A program made the translations under genes and the position numbers. Positions 21,045 through 30,760 of a DNA stretch of 64,000 nucleotides are shown one piece after another. The stretch's first letter is position 1, and every line of letters begins with the position of its first letter. Below the pieces are notes generated by a model that did no database searches, was not told the origin of the DNA, and worked only from the letters and a program-made list of their open reading frames with translations. The DNA comes from Bacteroidota bacterium (GTDB lineage: Bacteria > Bacteroidota > Ignavibacteria > UBA10030): assembly GCA_025454835.1 (NCBI GenBank), contig JALONQ010000006.1, forward strand, positions 49,111 through 113,110, given 5' to 3'.

Positions 21045-21791
21045 CTACATGACAATGCCGCCGTCCACGACGATCACCTGTCCGGTGATGTACGATGCGG
21101 CGGGGCTCGCCAGGAACGTCACAACGCCGGCGATCTCCTCCGGCTTCGCGGTCCGCTTGAGCGGGATCAGGTTCAGCAGGGCCTCTCGCTGCTGCTCCGA
21201 CAGCTTGTGCGTCATGTCCGTGTCGACGAAGCCGGGCGCCACAGCATTGACGAGAATATTGCGAGAGGCCAGTTCTTTTGCAAGGGTTTTTGTCAGGCCG
21301 ATCAAGCCGGCCTTCGCGGCGGCGTAGTTCGCCTGGCCGGCGTTGCCCATGATGCCGGAGATCGAAGAAATATTGATGATCGCTCCGTTGCGCTGACCCA
21401 TCATCGGCCGGCACACCGCTTTTGCGTAGTTCCACGCGCTCTTCAGATTTGTGTCGATGACCTCGTCCCAATCGGCTTCGGTCATGCGCATGAGCAGAGT
21501 GTCTTTGGTGATGCCCGCGTTGTTCACGAGCACGTCGAGACGACCCCATTTCGCCAGCACGGCGTCGACGGCCCGCTGCGCCGCCGCAGGGTCTTTCGCA
21601 TCCGACTGCAGCGCCAGACCTTCGCGGCCCGACGCCCGGATATCCGCGAGCACTTCCTCAGCCGACACGCCCGCGCTTCGAAAAGTGAACGCGACGTGAG
21701 CACCCGCCTGCGCGAACGCCTTCACGATCGCACGACCGATGCCGCGCGAACCGCCCGTCACGAGAACGATCTTGTCTTGCAGCATGCCCAT
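21045..21791 (-). CDS. fabG: 3-oxoacyl-ACP reductase
   Basis: 248 residues, short-chain dehydrogenase. It reduces 3-oxoacyl-ACP with NADPH. It has the cofactor motif [15 protein letters not shown], catalytic Ser in ISSISG and the YxxxK pair in YAAAKAG. It starts 2 nt after the fabD stop, indicating translational coupling. Confidence 0.97.
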   Translation of the reverse strand: MGMLQDKIVLVTGGSRGIGRAIVKAFAQAGAHVAFTFRSAGVSAEEVLADIRASGREGLALQSDAKDPAAAQRAVDAVLAKWGRLDVLVNNAGITKDTLLMRMTEADWDEVIDTNLKSAWNYAKAVCRPMMGQRNGAIINISSISGIMGNAGQANYAAAKAGLIGLTKTLAKELASRNILVNAVAPGFVDTDMTHKLSEQQREALLNLIPLKRTAKPEEIAGVVTFLASPAASYITGQVIVVDGGIVM

Positions 21792-21793
21792 GG

Positions 21794-22705
21794 TCAGGAT
21801 CCCGAAAAGTCCTTGTACGTGTCGACGCCGCGCGTCGCGACGCCGGAAACGGTACGCTTCACGAGCCCCTGCAGCACCTTCCCGGGCCCGAGCTCGACGA
21901 ACTCCGTCGCGCCGTCAGCCGCCATGCGACGCACGCTCTGCTCCCACAAGACCGGCATCGTCAGTTGCTCCAGCAGAAGTCGACGGATCTCCGCCGCATC
22001 CTGCACAGGCGCCGCCGTGACATTCGCATACACCGGGATGCGTGCATCCTTGATGTCGGCCCCCGCCAGCGCCACCTCCAAACCCTGCCGGGCCGGGGCC
22101 ATGAGCGGCGAATGGAACGCGCCGCTGACGGGGAGCTCCTTCACGAGTTTTGCCCCATGCGACTTGGCGCCGTCCATGGCCGCCCGCACGCCGCTCACCG
22201 AGCCTGAGATGACCACCTGACCGGGAGAGTTGAAATTCGCCGGCTGGACGATCCCGGCGGTGGCCGCGGCCGAGCACACCTCAGCCAGCGCGCCTCCGTC
22301 GAGACCGATCACCGCCGCCATCGTTCCCGGCCGGTCGATACCGGCCTGATGCATCAACTCCCCCCGCAACCTCACGAGTTTCAATCCCTCTTCGAACGAC
22401 AGCGACCCGGCGTAGACGAGCGCCGAATACTCGCCCAGCGAATGGCCGGCTGCCATGTCAGCGCCCGTGTCGGCGAGCACCGCCGCAACGGCGAGACTAT
22501 GGACGAAGATCGCCGGCTGCGTATTCTTCGTCTGACGCAGCTCGTCCTCCGGCCCTTCAAAGCAGATACGGCTGAGCGGCACACCGAGCACGTTGTCGGC
22601 CCGCTCGAACAGCCGTCGGGCCTCGGGGAGCGCTGCCGCCAGGTCGGCGCCCATGCCGACATACTGCGAACCCTGTCCGGGGAAAACGAACGCACGCTTG
22701 CTCAT
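21794..22705 (-). CDS. fabD: malonyl-CoA:ACP transacylase
   Basis: 303 residues. It loads malonate on ACP. FVFPGQGSQ at the N-terminus and the nucleophile Ser in GHSLGEYSAL are diagnostic, and the catalytic His is in SGAFHSPLM. It is 13 nt from fabH and 2 nt from fabG, in the order conserved across bacteria. Confidence 0.97.
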   Translation of the reverse strand: MSKRAFVFPGQGSQYVGMGADLAAALPEARRLFERADNVLGVPLSRICFEGPEDELRQTKNTQPAIFVHSLAVAAVLADTGADMAAGHSLGEYSALVYAGSLSFEEGLKLVRLRGELMHQAGIDRPGTMAAVIGLDGGALAEVCSAAATAGIVQPANFNSPGQVVISGSVSGVRAAMDGAKSHGAKLVKELPVSGAFHSPLMAPARQGLEVALAGADIKDARIPVYANVTAAPVQDAAEIRRLLLEQLTMPVLWEQSVRRMAADGATEFVELGPGKVLQGLVKRTVSGVATRGVDTYKDFSGS

Positions 22706-22718
22706 CGGTCCTGAGCCC

Positions 22719-23723
22719 TCAGGCCTTCGTTCCGATGGACCACTTCACGAGCGCCGCACCCCACGTGTACCCGGCGCCAAAGGCGGCGAGCACGATGTTC
22801 TGTCCGCGACGCAGCTGGCCCGACGCATGCCATTCCGAGAGACAGAGGGGAATCGTCGCCGCCGTCGTATTGCCGTATTTATCGATGTTGATCATCACCT
22901 TGCTCCGGTCGATGCCCATCCGCTCGGCCGTCGCATCGATGATGCGCAAGTTCGCCTGGTGCGGCACGAGCCACGCGACGTCGTCCCCTTTCAATCCGTT
23001 CTGCTCCATGACCTCCGCCGACACATCGGCCATGCCCTTGACGGCGAGCCTGAACACATTCTTGCCGTCCTGGAAGATGTAGTGCATCTTCTTGTCGACC
23101 GTCTCGTGGCTGGCAGGGTTGAGACTGCCGCCGGCCTTCATATGCAGGAACTCGCCACCGGCCCCGTCGCTGTAGAGACGATGGTCGAGCAGGCCGTAGG
23201 TCGGGTCTTCCGAGGGTTCGAGGAGGACGCAGGCAGCGGCGTCACCGAAAAGGATGCACGTGTTGCGGTCGCTGTAGTCGATGATGGCGCTCATCTTGTC
23301 GGCGCCGATCACGAGCACCTTCTTGTTCGCACCGCTCTCGATGAATTTGGCCCCGGTCGCGAGCGCGTACAGAAACCCCGAGCAGGCCGCCGAAATGTCG
23401 AAGCCCCACGCCTTCTTCATGCCCAGCTTGTGTCCGACGAGGACGGCGGTCGCCGGAAAGAACATGTCCGGAGTGACCGTGGCGAGAATGACGACCTCGA
23501 CCTCGCTGAGGTCGATCTTGAAACGTTCCGCCATGTTCTTCACGGCAAGGACCGCCATGTCGGAGGTGGCGCCATGCTCCATGATGCGGCGCTCGGAGAT
23601 GCCGGTGCGTGTGCGGATCCATTCGTCGTTCGTGTCGACGAGCTTCTCGAGCTCGAAGTTCGAGAGGACCTTGGGCGGCGTGTAGTGCCCGACGGCGGTG
23701 ATGGCGGCGCGTGTCACAGACAT
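22719..23723 (-). CDS. fabH: beta-ketoacyl-ACP synthase III
   Basis: 334 residues. It starts fatty-acid synthesis by condensing acyl-CoA with malonyl-ACP. The triad is Cys in ISAACSGFLYA, His in LVPHQANLRI and Asn in GNTTAATIP. It follows plsX by 9 nt. Primer preference (acetyl or branched) cannot be read from the sequence. Confidence 0.97.
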   Translation of the reverse strand: MSVTRAAITAVGHYTPPKVLSNFELEKLVDTNDEWIRTRTGISERRIMEHGATSDMAVLAVKNMAERFKIDLSEVEVVILATVTPDMFFPATAVLVGHKLGMKKAWGFDISAACSGFLYALATGAKFIESGANKKVLVIGADKMSAIIDYSDRNTCILFGDAAACVLLEPSEDPTYGLLDHRLYSDGAGGEFLHMKAGGSLNPASHETVDKKMHYIFQDGKNVFRLAVKGMADVSAEVMEQNGLKGDDVAWLVPHQANLRIIDATAERMGIDRSKVMINIDKYGNTTAATIPLCLSEWHASGQLRRGQNIVLAAFGAGYTWGAALVKWSIGTKA

Positions 23724-23732
23724 GAAGGGACC

Positions 23733-24761
23733 TCAAGCAACGGAAGTGGAGGGTGCTTCGAGTGCAGCAGCGATATGTCGGTTGAGGCCGCTCTGAGCCA
23801 CCTCGACCGCGCGCAGCACCATGTTCTTAATGCCCACCGGGCTGGCGCTTCCATGCCCGATGATCGCAACGCCATTCACGCCAAGGACGGGAACCCCGCC
23901 GTGGAGGTTCGGGTCCAGGACGCCGAGCGCGCGCCGCATGGCGCCCCGGGCCAGTCCGATCGCAACCTTGTCCAGCAGGCTACGGTCGGCGGCCTGACGC
24001 AGCTTCGCCTTCAGGAACGACGGAACGCTCTCGCCGAACTTGAGGACGATGTTGCCGACGAATCCGTCGCACACGACGACGTCGGCTTTGGCCTTGAGGA
24101 TATCGCGGCCCTCGACATTTCCTACGAACTGGAGCGAGCTGGCTTCGAGCATCTTGTGGGCTTCGAGGACGACCTCCGTACCTTTCAGCCGCTCCTCACC
24201 GACGTTCAGCAGCGCCACGGTCGGACGCTGCTTCCCGACGATGCGCTCGAAGTAGATGCTCCCCATGACCCCGAACTCGTACAAATGCTGCGCTCGGCAA
24301 TCGACGTTGGTTCCGGCGTCCAGAAGAAGGCACTCTCCATGTTCGGCCGGAATGAACGTTCCGATCGTCGGCCGGCTGACCCCTTTGACGCGCCCCAGGA
24401 TGAGGGTGGCCGCCGAAAGCACCGCCCCGGTGTTGCCCGCGCTGACGAAGGCATCGGCGTGACCCTCCTGATGGTAGCGCATCCCGACCGCCAACGAAGA
24501 CTCGCGCTTGTCCTTGAGCGCCGCCGTTGGTTTGTCCTCCATCGTGATGACCTGTGCGGCGTGCACGAAACGCACGGCCGATGTGTCGCCACCGCGCTGT
24601 GTCCAAAGCGCACGGACCTTTGACTCGTCGCCGACAAGGATCAGGTCTAGCCGGTCCGAGGCTTCGCGGACCGCTGCCAGAGCCCCGTCGATCTCATGCC
24701 CGGGGGCGTGGTCGCCCCCCATGGCGTCGAGTGCGACTCGGATGCGAGGAGTGGATGGCAT
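23733..24761 (-). CDS. plsX: phosphate acyltransferase PlsX
   Basis: 342 residues. It makes acyl-phosphate from acyl-ACP for glycerolipid synthesis. The N-terminal VALDAMGGDHAPG and GNTGAVLSAATLILGR blocks are typical of the family. It lies between rpmF and fabH, an arrangement shared by many bacteria. The plsY and plsC partners are not in the cluster. Confidence 0.96.
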   Translation of the reverse strand: MPSTPRIRVALDAMGGDHAPGHEIDGALAAVREASDRLDLILVGDESKVRALWTQRGGDTSAVRFVHAAQVITMEDKPTAALKDKRESSLAVGMRYHQEGHADAFVSAGNTGAVLSAATLILGRVKGVSRPTIGTFIPAEHGECLLLDAGTNVDCRAQHLYEFGVMGSIYFERIVGKQRPTVALLNVGEERLKGTEVVLEAHKMLEASSLQFVGNVEGRDILKAKADVVVCDGFVGNIVLKFGESVPSFLKAKLRQAADRSLLDKVAIGLARGAMRRALGVLDPNLHGGVPVLGVNGVAIIGHGSASPVGIKNMVLRAVEVAQSGLNRHIAAALEAPSTSVA

Positions 24762-24799
24762 GCAGACGAACGGAGGTGTGCGTCAGCTCGGCCGGGACG

Positions 24800-24982
24800 T
24801 CAGGATTCCTTGGGGGACGTGACGACGCGGCCGTTGTATTGGCCGCAGTTCGGACACGCACGGTGTTGAAGCTTGGGCTCGTGGCAGTTGGGGCATTCCT
24901 GCGTGGTCGGCACCGTCGCCTTGTAATGCGTGCGACGCTTGCGACCGCGGGTCTTGGAATGGCGACGTTTGGGATTTGGCAT
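24800..24982 (-). CDS. rpmF: 50S ribosomal protein L32
   Basis: 60 residues with the basic N-terminus [16 protein letters not shown] and a zinc-ribbon of two CxxC pairs (CPNC, CPNC), so the zinc-binding form. A GAGGAG ribosome site lies 7 nt before the ATG. It sits between yceD and plsX, as in many genomes. Confidence 0.97.
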   Translation of the reverse strand: MPNPKRRHSKTRGRKRRTHYKATVPTTQECPNCHEPKLQHRACPNCGQYNGRVVTSPKES

Positions 24983-25015
24983 CGAACAACTCCTCTAGAA
25001 TAGACACTCCGTGCT

Positions 25016-25525
25016 TCAGGATTTCGTAAGCTTCTTCAGGGCGTCCCAGCGGGAGTCAGTATCCTGCTGGTCGCACGAGCATGGCCCCGTATTCCAATTC
25101 TTGCCACAGCGGGGACAGAGGCCCGAACAATCGTCTCGGCACAACAACTTTGAGGGGACGGCCAGCTGGATATACTGCCGGGCATCTTCGTCAAGGCTGA
25201 TCACCTGGGCGTCGGCCGGCACCGTCTGAACCTCCCCTTCGACCGCCTCAACCGGCATCGAGGTACCATCGGGGACGTAGAGGATCCGATAGTCCCCTTC
25301 CATGGGCCCGGTGAACGATTCCAGGCAGCGATCGCAGATGAAAGAGCCCGACGCCCGGAACCTGGAATGCAAGAGGATCTGCCGTCCGCTCCGGTCGAGG
25401 TCCACATCGACGAAAATCCGGCCCGAGTAGGGTTCTCCCAGGCCAAGGTCCGCCGGAGTGACTTCGAACTGATGCGAGTGCCGACCCTCGGACAAACGCG
25501 CGATATTGACCTGCATCACCGCCAT
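25016..25525 (-). CDS. YceD family (DUF177) protein
   Basis: 169 residues. The YceD/DUF177 family is encoded next to rpmF and linked to 23S rRNA handling; its biochemical role is not settled. Visible are CDRC in the middle and a Cys-rich tail (CRDDCSGLCPRCG, CSC) that probably binds zinc. The start is ATG at 25525, or ATG at 25516 three codons later; upstream in-frame codons run through the promoter. It is the first gene of the lipid cluster. Confidence 0.88.
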   Translation of the reverse strand: MAVMQVNIARLSEGRHSHQFEVTPADLGLGEPYSGRIFVDVDLDRSGRQILLHSRFRASGSFICDRCLESFTGPMEGDYRILYVPDGTSMPVEAVEGEVQTVPADAQVISLDEDARQYIQLAVPSKLLCRDDCSGLCPRCGKNWNTGPCSCDQQDTDSRWDALKKLTKS

Positions 25526-25556
25526 ACGGACCCTCGAAAATCTCCAAAAAATCGTA

Positions 25557-25587
25557 GAAATATAACAAGAATCCGGCGGGGAGTCAA
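25557..25587 (-). promoter_or_regulatory. promoter of the yceD-rpmF-plsX-fab cluster
   Basis: On the minus strand TTG (25587-25585), 20 nt, then TATATTTC (25564-25557), 31 nt before the yceD start. It fits the Bacteroidota -33/-7 pattern TTTG-N20-TAnnTTTG well. It probably drives the whole lipid gene cluster. Confidence 0.5.
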
Positions 25588-25692
25588 GGATGTTGGTGCT
25601 TGTGAATCGGTGGCTCATAGCGAGCGATCATGCGCGGAGACCGTATTGACCATCCGGCGATCGCCAGAAACGGCCCAACGCCCCACAAAGAC

Positions 25693-25725
25693 AAAGGCCC
25701 AGGTTGATGCGACCTGAGCCTTTTT
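25693..25725 (-). terminator. hairpin terminator, possibly bidirectional
   Basis: AAAGGCCCAGGT (25693-25704) pairs with ACCTGAGCCTTT (25712-25723) with one mismatch, flanked by a T-run on the + strand and a weaker one on the minus strand. It lies downstream of the DUF3276 gene (minus strand) and upstream of the yceD promoter, so it can separate these units. Confidence 0.6.
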
Positions 25726-25822
25726 GGGTCTTCCAACGACTGAAAGAGAGGAATACGTTCTTGGGCCTGCACCGACGACCGAACGCCCAATGTCAGGACG
25801 TCGCGATCGCCATTCGAAAGAC

Positions 25823-26116
25823 CTACGCCACCCGTTCCTCTGTCACTCCGGCTTCAACCGGTACGCCTGCCAGCAGATGCCCCCGGACGTGCGTCACCGT
25901 CTCCTGCAACGCTTCTGAGAACTTGTCGAAATCCTCCTTGTACAGGAAGATCTTGTGCTTCTCATACTTCTCTTCGTCCCCGACCACCCGCTTGCTTTCC
26001 GTAATGGTAATGTAGAAATCCTTCTCGGATTTGGTCGATTTTACGTCGAAGAAGTATGTTCGCTTTCCCGCCCGAACTCGTTTCGTGAAGATCTCGTCCT
26101 TGTACGTTGGTTCCAC
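25823..26116 (-). CDS. PUR-domain (DUF3276) protein
   Basis: 97 residues. The core (KRVRAGKRTYFFDVK, FYITITESKR, KHKIFLYKEDFDKF) is the PUR-alpha-like nucleic-acid-binding fold found as short DUF3276 proteins, chiefly in Bacteroidota and relatives. The GTG at 26116 is chosen because AGGGAGG lies 7 nt upstream and homology starts there; a longer reading to 26242 adds unrelated residues. It stands alone between a terminator and the PorZ-like gene. A role in binding RNA or single-stranded DNA is inferred from the fold. Confidence 0.88.
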   Translation of the reverse strand: MEPTYKDEIFTKRVRAGKRTYFFDVKSTKSEKDFYITITESKRVVGDEEKYEKHKIFLYKEDFDKFSEALQETVTHVRGHLLAGVPVEAGVTEERVA

Positions 26117-26238
26117 GTTCGTTCCTCCCTTGGATCGATCTAACGCTTGCGGAGATCGCAGTGCGCTTCGTTCAAAGAATGACAGCTCGTTTTCCGCGAC
26201 ATCACAGGTCATCATTACCAGAAGGCCGTTTCGCCAGG

Positions 26239-28527
26239 TCACCTCCTTACGACCGCCACCTTCGCGGTCGTGAGTTGCTCACCATTCTCATTGAAAGCCA
26301 CGATCACGTACGTGCCGCTTCCCACAAACGCCCCCGTTCGGTCCCGACCATCCCAGAATGCCCGACCGCCGCCCTGGGCTTCAAACTCCGTCACCAGTGC
26401 CCCGGCGATCGTCAGGACCTTGATCCGCGTCTGCGGCATGAGCCGCCGGATGGCGAGGGGGAGGTCCGACGGAACGTGAAACGGATTCGGTCCCACCAGC
26501 AGCGTCGAGTACTGGCGCTCCGTCTGCACGGTCGGGATGATCAGAGCCGACAGGCCCGATTCCGTCCCGAGATACGCGATTCCCGACGATGCGTCGATGG
26601 CGATGGCGCGAATGTCGTTGCTGACAAGTCGCCCGCCGGTGTTGGCCGTGGTGTACTGCGCCAGAAGTTGAGAACCGTCCGGACTTACGACGAAGACGCC
26701 TTCTTTCGTCCCGACCCATTTGTTGTTCACTCCGTCGACCGCGATCGCCTGGATCGACTGTTCACGCAGTGGGAACGACGAACTCCGCCGCGTGCGCGGG
26801 TTTGACGGTTCATTGAAGATCGTGACACCCAGCGCCGTACCGGCCCAGACATCACCATCGAGGTCGACGGCGAGCGATTGCACGATGTTGTTCGCCAATC
26901 CATCTGACTGCGTGAGGACCCCCCAACCCGTGGACCCGACCGTTCCAGGGAGCGCCGTCGACTCGTTGAAAAAGTAGAGACCGCTGGCCGATTGCAGCGT
27001 CGGCTCGGAGTTGGCCAGCCATTTTGTTCCGTTCCGGTCGATGACGAGCGAGGCAAAACGACCTTCCCCCGTGCCCGTGAGATTTCGGTACTTCGTGACC
27101 ACCGTGTCGTTCGTCAAGCGCACCAGCACGTTGCCGTCGACGGCGGTGCGATTCACGATCCACGCGGCGCCCTGCGCATCATGGGCAACGTCTCCGACGA
27201 CGACGAACACCGGGTCTCCTGCGATCGTCGGGGCCAGCGCCGGCGTCGATTGCGTATCGAGCCTGCGGAGAAGCGAGTCGCCTCGCATCTGGGCCACGCC
27301 CCATCCCCACGAGCTCACCCAGACCGTGCCGTCGGGAGCCGGAGCGACCTTGTAGTAGTCGTTGAACATCAGCGCTGGCTTCGACGCCGCGGTGAACGTC
27401 GTCCAACGTTCGTTGTCGGGTCCGTCACGTCGGAAGCGCATGAATCCGCGTCCGCCTCCGTTGATGCCCGTTCCGACCCACAACGTCCCGTCGGGTTGGA
27501 CGGCCAGGTCCACGAAGCGATTCGTGGCCGGGGCGTCTGGGGCTGACAGCATCCACGCACCGCCTGACAGGCGAGCGACGCCGCCGTCGGTCACGCCAAC
27601 CCAGACGGTGGAAGCCGCATCCACGGCCATGTCGACCGCCGACGCCACGGCGGGTCCAACGGTCGTCCTCGCCGCCAGCGCGTGAGCCATACGGCTCACG
27701 ACCATCGAACCGGCCTCGTTCGTGAGGCTGAAGAGCGTCCTTCCGACGACGCGAAGCCGCACGGCCTGCACGCTACCGATCGAGGTCTGCGCCACGAACG
27801 CGCCCTGTACTCGGACCGACGTTCCCGCCGTCGATCCGACCACGAGCGTGTCTCCGATCGTCGCAAGCGTTCGGACGACGCCCGGGGGAAGCCCCTGCAG
27901 GGGCCCGTACCGGGCCCAGCTTGTCGGGGCCGACAAGTTCGTGGAGCCAAGCCATGCACCTGCCAATCCCTGGTCGTTCGCCACCCACAACGTATCGCGC
28001 ACCACCGCCACATCCCAGCAGACGGGAGCCAACGCGTAGCCGAAGGAGGCATACGTATCGCCAAACTCCAGACGGCTGAGCCGATAGACGGAAACGCCGA
28101 ACTCACTGACGATGAAGACCGTGTCGCCTTTCGGAACGAACCGTTGGATCCTCTTGAGAAGGCGATTCGATTCTCGAATGTCGAGGATCTTCCGCCATGA
28201 CGTCGCCCCGGCCGGACGATGATTGATGGAACCGTCGGCCGCTCCCACCCACAAGCCTCCCGATGCATCTTCTCCGACGGCGGTCAGCTCATTCGACGCA
28301 AGTCCATCGGCGTTCGTCGCGACATCGTACCTGCCGTCCGAAGGATAGTACGTGAACACCCCTCCGCTTCCCGCCGCGGCCACGGCACCCGCTCCCACGG
28401 CTGCGACCGAGCGGACGCCCGCCAAGCTCGTGAAGCTCTCCCAAGTTCCGATCGCCGGGACTTGTGCCGAGGCGGTCGAAAGCACCGTCAACACGACGGC
28501 AACCATCCTGCAGGCGTTCATGGTCAT
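26239..28527 (-). CDS. PorZ-like beta-propeller surface protein with T9SS-type C-terminus
   Basis: 762 residues. A signal peptide (about 1-22, ending SAQ) is followed by IGTWESF and many two-component-regulator propeller repeats (GLASNELTAV, GGLWVGAADG, DGDVWAGTALGV, NKWVGTKEGV) forming two propellers. The last 90 residues are a FlgD/type IX sorting-like domain with GPNPF, FWDGRD and GSGTYVI. This layout is that of PorZ in the attachment complex of the type IX secretion system; other propeller proteins share the repeats. It begins inside the ribH stop (ATGA). No other T9SS gene is in the window. Confidence 0.75.
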   Translation of the reverse strand: MTMNACRMVAVVLTVLSTASAQVPAIGTWESFTSLAGVRSVAAVGAGAVAAAGSGGVFTYYPSDGRYDVATNADGLASNELTAVGEDASGGLWVGAADGSINHRPAGATSWRKILDIRESNRLLKRIQRFVPKGDTVFIVSEFGVSVYRLSRLEFGDTYASFGYALAPVCWDVAVVRDTLWVANDQGLAGAWLGSTNLSAPTSWARYGPLQGLPPGVVRTLATIGDTLVVGSTAGTSVRVQGAFVAQTSIGSVQAVRLRVVGRTLFSLTNEAGSMVVSRMAHALAARTTVGPAVASAVDMAVDAASTVWVGVTDGGVARLSGGAWMLSAPDAPATNRFVDLAVQPDGTLWVGTGINGGGRGFMRFRRDGPDNERWTTFTAASKPALMFNDYYKVAPAPDGTVWVSSWGWGVAQMRGDSLLRRLDTQSTPALAPTIAGDPVFVVVGDVAHDAQGAAWIVNRTAVDGNVLVRLTNDTVVTKYRNLTGTGEGRFASLVIDRNGTKWLANSEPTLQSASGLYFFNESTALPGTVGSTGWGVLTQSDGLANNIVQSLAVDLDGDVWAGTALGVTIFNEPSNPRTRRSSSFPLREQSIQAIAVDGVNNKWVGTKEGVFVVSPDGSQLLAQYTTANTGGRLVSNDIRAIAIDASSGIAYLGTESGLSALIIPTVQTERQYSTLLVGPNPFHVPSDLPLAIRRLMPQTRIKVLTIAGALVTEFEAQGGGRAFWDGRDRTGAFVGSGTYVIVAFNENGEQLTTAKVAVVRR

Positions 28528-29012
28528 CGTTGCCGGCCGATCGCCCGCAACAGCCCGATCATGTCAATGGCGGTCAGGGCCGCGTCCCACCCTTTGTTTC
28601 CGTGTTTGCCCCCCGCCCTCGCCTTCGCCTGAGCCAGCGTGTCCGTGGTCAGGACCCCGAAGACCACCGGCAGTCCGTGGCGCAGAGCCACCTCCTGGAT
28701 GCCGCGGGCGCAGGCGGAGGAGACATACTCGAAGTGAGGCGTCTCGCCGCGTATCACCGCGCCCAAGCAGAGGATGGCATGCCATCGCCCGGAGCGGGCC
28801 AGAGACTCGGCAACGAGTGGAAGCTCGAAGGCGCCCGGGCACCAGTGCACGTCGGAAGAGCGGACCGGCGACCCGTGGCGTTGAAGACACTCAACGGCGG
28901 CCGCGGCCAGACGAGTCGTGATCGGTTCATTGAAGCGACTGGCCACGATGGCGATGCGCCATCGGGAGGCGGAGATGGACCGAAGGGGCCGGGAGGAACG
29001 ACGGGGGGTCAC
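28524..29012 (-). CDS. ribH: 6,7-dimethyl-8-ribityllumazine synthase
   Basis: 162 residues, penultimate riboflavin enzyme, which forms the icosahedral or pentameric lumazine synthase. Substrate motifs: IVASRFNEPI, PGAFELPL, GAVIRGETPHFEYV with the catalytic His, and FGVLTTDT. The GTG at 29012 overlaps the previous stop as GTGA and is preferred; a TTG at 29030 would overlap more. Other rib genes are absent. It is coupled to both neighbours. Confidence 0.93.
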   Translation of the reverse strand: MTPRRSSRPLRSISASRWRIAIVASRFNEPITTRLAAAAVECLQRHGSPVRSSDVHWCPGAFELPLVAESLARSGRWHAILCLGAVIRGETPHFEYVSSACARGIQEVALRHGLPVVFGVLTTDTLAQAKARAGGKHGNKGWDAALTAIDMIGLLRAIGRQR

Positions 29013-29881
29013 CGGGACGACCGGAAGCAACGGCGCCGCATCTCTTCGACGACACGCATCGGCACCGTGTAGGCACCAAAGACCGTGTCGTCGTTCTTTC
29101 GCCCGCCGTGAAAATCGGAGCCGCCGCTCTCGAGCAAGAAATACTGTTGAGCCAGACGGCGATAATGCTGCTGCATCGTCGGCGAGTGCGAAGGGTGGAC
29201 GACCTCGATCCCATCGAGACCGACATTGATGAGTTGAACAAGGTCGGCTTCGGTCGTGTACTTGCCGGGATGAGCGAAGAACGAGACGCCGCCGGCGAGC
29301 GCGACGAGCCGCACGGCTTCCTGCGGGCTGACCTGGTACTTCTTCTCGTACGCCGGCGCCCCCACCCCGATATAGCGGTCGAAGGCCTCATGGTAGTTGC
29401 TGATGTATCCCCCGGCCAGCAGGGCGCTCGCGACGTGCGGACGACCGACCGAGCCGATGCCGGCGTGATCGAGGACGGCCTCGAGCGTGACCGGGATACT
29501 CAGCTGATTGAGCTTCTTGACCATCCGCTCGGCGCGCTTCAGACGCTCGCGGCGGAAGAATTCGAGGTACTCGAGGAGGCGTTCGTTCGAAGGGTCGAAC
29601 AGGTAGGCGAGGATGTGGACATCTTTTTCGCCGAGCGTTGCGGAGAGTTCGAGCCCGGGGATGATGTCGACACCAACGGATCGGCCGCACTCAGCCGCCT
29701 CGGCGAGCGCCCCGACGTTGTCGTGGTCGGTGATGCCGAGCGTCGTGATGCCGGACGACTTCGCCTTGCGCACGAGTTGCTCGGGCGTCAAAGCTCCGTC
29801 GGAATACGTGGTGTGGCTGTGCAGGTCTGCGCGTTCTTGCGCCGTCGAAGCGCCTTCTGCCCGCTCCTCCATCTCAGTCAT
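29009..29881 (-). CDS. PHP-domain phosphoesterase (TrpH/RNase AM-like)
   Basis: 290 residues, a stand-alone PHP domain. Metal ligands are visible in ADLHSHTTYSDG, GITDHDN, GLELS, FFAHPGK and GGSDFHGG. Relatives hydrolyse 3',5'-bisphosphonucleotides or trim 5' ends of RNA, so a similar role is likely. It lies 47 nt after the Crp/Fnr gene. Confidence 0.88.
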   Translation of the reverse strand: MTEMEERAEGASTAQERADLHSHTTYSDGALTPEQLVRKAKSSGITTLGITDHDNVGALAEAAECGRSVGVDIIPGLELSATLGEKDVHILAYLFDPSNERLLEYLEFFRRERLKRAERMVKKLNQLSIPVTLEAVLDHAGIGSVGRPHVASALLAGGYISNYHEAFDRYIGVGAPAYEKKYQVSPQEAVRLVALAGGVSFFAHPGKYTTEADLVQLINVGLDGIEVVHPSHSPTMQQHYRRLAQQYFLLESGGSDFHGGRKNDDTVFGAYTVPMRVVEEMRRRCFRSSR

Positions 29882-29928
29882 AGCTCAACGGTCATCCATG
29901 TGAGCGGGATACGATCCCGCAGAAGGTC

Positions 29929-30615
29929 TCAGAGGTGTTGTTTGCGGAACGCTTCGAAGTCGACGATGATGAGCTTGTTTCCCTTCAGCTGCACCTGGCC
30001 GTCGCGGATGAACTGATGGAGCATGCGCGAGACCGTCTCGCGCGAGGTCCCGGCCATGTTGGCGATGTCTTGCTGCAGCGGCATGTCTTCGATCTCGACC
30101 TTGCCCTTGCGGAAGACCCCCAGTTCGTCGGACAGCATGATGAGCACGTTGGCCACGCGCCCGGCGGCATCCTTCAGCGACAGGCTCTTGATCTGCATGT
30201 CGGCCTTGCGGAGGCGCATGGCAAGCTCGGCCAGAAGCGAGATCGCCACCGAAGGATACTCGTGCAACAGCTCGAGAAAATCCCGGCGGTGGATCATGAA
30301 GAGTTCGGACTTGACCGTCGCCACAACGCTGGCCGACCGGGCCATGCCGTCGAGCAGCGACATTTCGCCGAAGAACTCGCCGGGCCCGAACATCGAGAGG
30401 ATCACCTCGCGGCCGTCCTCATCCATCCGGACCACCTTCACTTTGCCGGAGATGATGACGAACAGCGCCGCTCCGCTCTCCTGCTCCAGAACGACGATGT
30501 TCCCCTTCTTGTATTTCTGACGGGTCCCGAGACGGACGATCTTCTGAAGGTCCTTGTCCTCGAGCTCCGCGAAGATCGGCACGTTTCGCAGGAATCCGAT
30601 GTCCTCGACTGCCAT
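29929..30615 (-). CDS. Crp/Fnr-family transcription regulator
   Basis: 228 residues. A cyclic-nucleotide-type beta-roll (about 15-130; GPGEFFGEMSLLDGMARSAS) precedes a long dimer helix and a winged HTH with DIANMAGTSRETVSRML. The phosphate-cassette sequence GEMSLLDGMARSAS is Crp-like, including the Arg and Ser that contact cAMP, and there are no Fnr-type N-terminal Cys, so a nucleotide ligand is more likely than an Fe-S cluster. A promoter lies 70 nt upstream. Targets are unknown. Confidence 0.9.
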   Translation of the reverse strand: MAVEDIGFLRNVPIFAELEDKDLQKIVRLGTRQKYKKGNIVVLEQESGAALFVIISGKVKVVRMDEDGREVILSMFGPGEFFGEMSLLDGMARSASVVATVKSELFMIHRRDFLELLHEYPSVAISLLAELAMRLRKADMQIKSLSLKDAAGRVANVLIMLSDELGVFRKGKVEIEDMPLQQDIANMAGTSRETVSRMLHQFIRDGQVQLKGNKLIIVDFEAFRKQHL

Positions 30616-30683
30616 AGGTTGCCTGTCGGAAAGCGTTAGGGGTCCGCTCGACGATCCAACGCCGGCGGCGGGAATCAAGTGGC

Positions 30684-30714
30684 GCAATATATTCGGGGTT
30701 GTGGCAAAATGCAA
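30684..30714 (-). promoter_or_regulatory. promoter of the Crp/Fnr gene
   Basis: Minus strand: TTG within TTGC (30714-30711), about 20 nt, then TATATTGC (30691-30684). It is close to the Bacteroidota -33/-7 consensus and 69 nt before the start codon, in a locally A+T-rich patch. Confidence 0.45.
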
Positions 30715-30760
30715 CGCAACGCCGAGACCGTGCCCCGGTTTTCGCAAGTTTGCGATGATC

